This document shows, in pieces, positions 59,430 to 64,000 of a stretch of 64,000 nt of DNA. The stretch is from Metallyticus violacea (lineage: Eukaryota > Arthropoda > Insecta > Mantodea > Metallyticidae), in assembly GCA_030762175.1 (NCBI GenBank), contig CM060831.1, positions 6,214,501 to 6,278,500 on the forward strand. Direction: 5' to 3'. A program made the translations under genes and the position numbers. The stretch's first letter is position 1; the number at the start of each line of letters is the position of its first letter. Below the pieces are notes generated by a model. That model searched no databases. It saw only the letters and a program-made list of their open reading frames with translations, and was not told the origin of the DNA.

Positions 59430-59600
59430 GGCGAATGACACGTGGGCAGCTGTTCTCGAGTTGTGCAATGACTCTCGGAGGCGTTAATGTGGGACGCAGG
59501 GGGGAGGGAGGTACGGAGTGCTGGCCAACATGGCGGTCAAGCTCAAAGGAACCCTAAGCCCCGCCCCTCTCACTGCTTGGTCACGCCCCAATACTTAATC
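59430..59600 (+). promoter_or_regulatory. GC-rich promoter-like patch with a 22-codon ORF
   Basis: E-box-like ACACGTGG (59440-59447), a G-rich tract (59495-59510), a YY1-like CCAACATGGCGG (59525-59535) and GC boxes (GCCCCGCCCC near 59558-59567, CACGCCCC near 59582) lie within 150 bp of otherwise AT-rich DNA. ATG at 59530 in the YY1-like site opens a 22-codon frame (MAVKLKGTLS..., stop TAA 59596-59598). In animals, YY1 sites overlapping a start codon are a known arrangement. No downstream exon was identified, and a GC-rich repeat is the main alternative. Confidence 0.3.
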
Positions 59601-59817
59601 ACATCATTAGCCATTAGTTATGGTAATGGTCTTTGTTTACTACTGCTGCGGTCTCTGGTTCGACCCGCTCCACCCTCGAGTACCCCCAAGCCATACAGAA
59701 AGCACTGCAGATGCCCCATACCAAGTACCAAGTCTTCGGACAGATTAATGACATTAGTGGTGACGCAAATGAACATAATGTTATCAGTCATATGAGTGAA
59801 AACTTGTGCAGAAGCGA

Positions 59818-60270
59818 TTAAGCCCCTGGATGACAGTCCACACAATTGGCTGCTTTGTCCACATGGATGCGAGGTTTCCTTGGAGCCCAACTAATACAAT
59901 TATGACGATTTACTGCACCATCCTCATTCATGGCGTGTAACAATCTCGAAATGTAAACTTTCCAGTGCGTTCTCTTAAGAATGCACTGAATGGCTGACAC
60001 CTATCTCAAGTGCGCAATGACTGACTTTTATAGTGATGAAGAAGCAGCGTTTGTTGTTGAGCGAGCACTGCTTTCAGATCTTTGCATGCACCTCTTACAT
60101 GGTGACATCGCATTTGAATTCATGAGATTGTAACACGTGTTGGTGGTTCTGTAGCAAACTCACGTGACATTGTAGCTGCACTTCCCACACATCTCAAATG
60201 TCCAGTACCTTTCAGAATGGTCTTATGCTGCTCGAAAGTCAATGGTGCCTGCCATTTTCGTTTCATTTGT
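59818..60270 (-). pseudogene. IS630-type transposase remnant, internally deleted
   Basis: Minus strand: 'KRKWQAPLTFEQHKTIL' near 60260 (N-terminal helix-turn-helix), 'EFATEPPTRVTI' near 60145, a broken stretch, then 'WKVYISRLLHAMNEDG' near 59950 joined directly to 'AVNRHNCISWAPRKPRIHV' near 59895. In relatives these two blocks are separated by the first catalytic aspartate region, so a deletion has fused them in frame. The downstream half (FQQDGAxPH and beyond) is replaced at about 59830 by unrelated sequence containing a 90-codon minus-strand frame (59618-59890) that I cannot assign. Confidence 0.8.
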
Positions 60271-60279
60271 TGTCTTGTC

Positions 60280-62340
60280 ACAGCCACATGGTGCCTATAG
60301 CAACCGCTATTGAGATCTTAAGAGACAATTTAATACTACATATTGATCCCAAAATTGAAATTCTGATTTAAAAAATACTAAGTATAGATAACTAACATTA
60401 ATATGAATATGTATTTTTGGAACATATTTTTTTTAAAAATAGTTTCAGTAAATTTGTACGCATATGCTATATACTTTTGCTAAATTGTCAAAGCTTTATA
60501 AAAAGTACCAACTGTTTTTATTTCACAGATGCCTGCCGTCAATCCTTGTAGCATCCCCAGCGAAGAAATGCAGTCGACATCGCCAGGATGACTAAGGTCT
60601 CAGATATCGTTTCTACAGAAACTACCATATTTTGTACAAAAGTTGGCAAAACCTAAGCGCAGGTAATGTTGCAAATTCTCCTCAGGTATTTTTGACTCGT
60701 TACGTAAGGTGGTATTTATTGGAACAGGACGAGAAGTTAGGAAAAACGTTCTTGAGCAAGCTCCTCTCCACGTGCCAGTGTTTTTGCAGTAACACATTAT
60801 CATAAATGAATAGGCGCTGACGCTGTGTTGAGAAATGCCTAAACCGCTATCATGTACCTACTCCTGCTAAAATACCAAGAACAGACAATGCATTCACTCT
60901 CACTTCACGGTTTCATTCAAGATAATGATCTTCAACGTAATTCTGATGTGCCACAAGTTGGTTGGTTGACTGGAATTCATTTGCTGATCAGGATGTTTTG
61001 ACAAATCGAGTTTGGACTTTGATGTGATATTGGGCCGAAAAAATCTTTGATACTAAACTGAACAAAACTCAACTTGATATGAAAATAAATTCCAGAGATA
61101 CACACTCAAGCATTCCGTTGTCTTGATGACATTGCCTTCCACCATATGATTCAGCACGTTTTTTTACGATTTCCTTGTGTCTTTAGATATTGGTGGTATT
61201 TGCAATTATTGCAGCATGCAATGGTAAAAGTTTGGGAACACTGCTCTACGTTGGTGAGTAAAATGTTTCGTGAATGAAAAACATTTCTACCAGAGCGAAT
61301 TTCTACTGTTTTCTGTTTCTAAGAATTCTTGCAATGCTGTAAAGCGTTTCCTTACAGTTCTATCTGGTGACGTATTTTGAAGATGAAGGGTGCATTTGAG
61401 CATTAGCTTACTTGACGGATATATTCACAAATTTAAAGAACTCAGTCATCAACTACAAGACTTCAACAATCTGCTTTTAAAACCCATGAGAAAAGGAAGG
61501 GGTTTCTAAAGAACGGTTTACTTTCGGTTGACAGCGCTAATAGAGGGAACATTGCAGTTTTTTTAAACATATTGGGCAAAATGAAGTTTTATGCTTATGC
61601 AGTTTTGAAAATAATTAAATGTCATCTAGAAAGACTCAGATTAGTTGTTATATACTTTTTAGAAATTGAGAAAGAAAATGAACACAAAATTGGATTTCAA
61701 ATTCGTTTCTCACCATTATCGTGAATTCCTGTGATAATCACTTAAAATTAAATAAAATCATTGCTGTAAATGTCTATTGATAACTCACTGAAAATAAATT
61801 TCGAAAACTTGTCAATTTGGTGATATTACGTTGGCAAAGAGATATGGAACTTACTATCACTGCCATTTCCCTATGCTTAAACAGGTATGTACATTAGAAC
61901 AGAAACTTTGAACTCCGTAATATAAGGAAATATTCTCTATGATGTCTGTAACGTAACGTATTGTTCTATTTTAATAGCATGATTTTCCTATTTATAGTTG
62001 CATGCCTTACAGTTTTGTCCATTAGTCTTTGCGTCAAAAATAAACATTAAACATGGCTTAGTTTTTATACTAAATTATATTTTTGTGCATCATTTCCTAG
62101 CATTGAATTTACTCTGCGCTCACTAAGAAGTCACGTGATCGCCTTGTGCTTTATTCTATACTCGGCAAAGACGCCCCATCAAATGTGTGACTGCAGAAGC
62201 TGCCGTGCTTCCTACCATCATTACATAGAGTGCACTTTAATTTAAAATTACATTGTTAATACCAATATGTCTCATTTAATCGCGAAACAAAGGAACTGAT
62301 ATACTAACAATAATCAGTAACATCAGCTTGAACATGCATT
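60280..62340. other. Unassigned region
   Basis: A 67-codon minus-strand frame at 60600-60803 ('NLQHYLRLGFANFCTKYGSF') has no recognised family. 60540-61500 has moderate GC content and could hide an old coding repeat. Otherwise AT-rich. Confidence 0.4.
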
Positions 62341-62343
62341 TGC

Positions 62344-62422
<79 letters not shown>

Positions 62423-62436
62423 CATTATTATTATTA

Positions 62437-62497
<61 letters not shown>

Positions 62498-62512
62498 CAT
62501 TATTATTATTAG
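62344..62512. repeat. Long (ATT)n array with periodic ATC variants
   Basis: About 56 units. Single T-to-C changes at 62423, 62438, 62468 and 62498 give spacings of 15, 30 and 30 bp, so the last part consists of 30-bp higher-order units. The long Ile frames on both strands are artefacts. Confidence 0.97.
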
Positions 62513-62742
62513 GTACACGAATTTCTCAACACTGCAGCTAGAATGAAGTGCAATGAAGTTATGTTGAACTTGACAAGTGCGAGGGGTACAATACGTCGCG
62601 AGCTACAAATCCCTTCTTCCCTTATGCCTGTTACTCATCAGTTCTTGTTTATCTGTCGGGCAGTAGCTCACAGCTAACTTTTGTTACTGACCTACTGTAG
62701 TTTGAGTATACCTAACTTGATAGGTGCTTAAGAATTCTGAAG

Positions 62743-62743
<1 letters not shown>

Positions 62744-62791
<48 letters not shown>
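62744..62791. repeat. (ATT)n microsatellite
   Basis: About 16 perfect ATT units. Confidence 0.97.
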
Positions 62792-62792
<1 letters not shown>

Positions 62793-62799
62793 TACTTGT

Positions 62800-64000
62800 T
62801 TTCAGATGGGAAAATGAGAAAAAGCGATCCTGCCAGGAAAAAATGGAGTGAAGCGTCTATAACGATAGTTACAGTTGATATTCGTGAAAAGGAGCTGGGC
62901 CTAATCAAGCAATTAAGTAGCATTACAAAGATGACAACAGCGACATATATTATGATCGTCGCAAAGAATGCACCGACTTTTATTACCTCACGAAGAAATA
63001 ATGTGTGTATGTGTGTGTGTGTGTGATTTCTAGGGAACGAACTTAACTTTTCAAAAAGCATTGTATTGGGCGTGGACGTAAAATTGCCCACAAACTATGA
63101 AAATGGTAAACTGCTACGCATAATAACACGTTTATTTGGCAAGCTGTTTTACACAAATTTTGTTCTTTTTAAAGGAAATTGCAAGAAATAAAGGTGGGGA
63201 TCTTTGTCAAAGGTGATAAATTGCAAGAGTTAACAATTAAGCGTTAATATTTTTTCATACACTATTGTTGTAATTTGCAGTGTAAATGTTATAAGATATC
63301 TATTTCCAGTATTACAACAATTTACATTTTGTTTATTTATGTACATTTTAAATAAACCAAAGTATGTCATTTTTGTCCATTTTACCCTATATATTCAAGC
63401 GGCAATGAGCCAGATAAATTGGCCAAATTGGCAAACATGAACTGTCCATTCATGGGAGGTGTGATAGATTTTGACAATACATTTTAAATTTGTTTTGGAT
63501 TTGAGCTAAAAAAATGCTTGGTGAAAACAGAATTAGGGAGTTTTGGTTAAATGCAGAGAATGTTAATTCATTTCATAAAGCGGTCAAAATGTCCACAGCA
63601 TATATCAATACTGGATAAGTGTTTTTTTTTTCTTTCATGCGAAAAATAAGAGAAAATAAAATGCTGTTTATTAAACTGAAAATCAGAAAATTATAACACA
63701 CTTATTTACTGGGGAAACAAATGGAGTTTAATGAGTTCCATTTCGTTCCTATTGCATCTTACACACTTGTTTTAGTCGAGTATAAACATTTGTTTTTGCT
63801 GTGAAAGCTAATTGTGCACAGCCATAGCACCTCATTCAACCAGATGTGCAGTCATTGAGTGTCAAAATTGAGAACAGGTACAAATTTCAACCACTAACTT
63901 TGCTGTGTGAGGACCGGCATTGTCACTCTAGACCCAAGCGCCTGACCATCACTAAGCTGATTTTGAGGGATAAATTATGATTTGAACGTGTTTTTCTCCT
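62800..64000. other. Unassigned region
   Basis: A plus-strand frame that starts in the ATT array continues to 63026 ('KMRKSDPARKKWSEASITIV'). Its non-repetitive part is about 70 codons with no known domain. (GT)n lies at 63002-63025. 63040-64000 is AT-rich with nothing recognised. Confidence 0.45.

Noticed and set aside
62276..62546. Poly-isoleucine frames on both strands
   Set aside because: Pure microsatellite translation.
1..64000. CRISPR arrays, operons or bacterial genes
   Set aside because: No spaced short repeats, no ribosome binding sites and no long prokaryotic-type reading frames. The element content is animal.
1..64000. LTR retrotransposon or endogenous virus
   Set aside because: No paired long terminal repeats with a primer site, and no protease, integrase or capsid motifs. 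All RT pieces follow the non-LTR pattern.

Overview
This window looks like intergenic or deep intronic DNA from an arthropod with a large, repeat-rich genome, an insect or an arachnid. I cannot name the species. The DNA is strongly AT-rich by eye. No convincing host gene is present. Almost every stretch that translates into recognisable protein is a broken transposable element: mariner/Tc1-IS630 transposases, reverse transcriptase (RT) pieces of Jockey/CR1-like LINEs, one hAT fragment, and two damaged copies of a cysteine-rich protein family that I know only as an uncharacterised, multi-copy arthropod family. Two tRNA-derived SINE families are scattered on both strands, and ATT, TA, CA and AAC microsatellites fill some gaps.

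Layout. 1-12.4 kb is mostly unassigned AT-rich DNA with one SINE, two transposase remnants and a candidate promoter near 5.3 kb. 12.4-24.7 kb is a LINE/mariner/SINE graveyard. 24.9-30.5 kb holds the most interesting objects: two copies of a DNA transposon I cannot classify. One is bounded by terminal inverted repeats (TIRs) starting CACTGGGCAACAA and CAATGGGCAACAA. Each copy has lost a different internal part of the same protein, and one carries a nested palindromic insertion. 31-45.6 kb is dense in mariner-type fragments from several lineages, including one nearly complete element with matching TIRs (36970-38253) and one split by a SINE. 45.7-51.6 kb contains two diverged copies of an unclassified repeat, three SINEs or SINE pieces and a hAT fragment. 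52.16-53.67 kb is a 1.5 kb transposon with roughly 300-bp inverted repeats whose transposase is cut by a SINE with a clear 12-bp target duplication. 54-64 kb has more SINEs, a mariner, an IS630 remnant, a GC-rich promoter-like patch near 59.5 kb and long ATT arrays.

The elements do not form a pathway. They record successive insertions: old mariners and LINEs with many stops, then TIR elements, then SINEs, several of which still keep near-perfect target-site duplications (TSDs) and are probably the youngest layer. All family assignments come from reading the translations by eye; no database search was possible.
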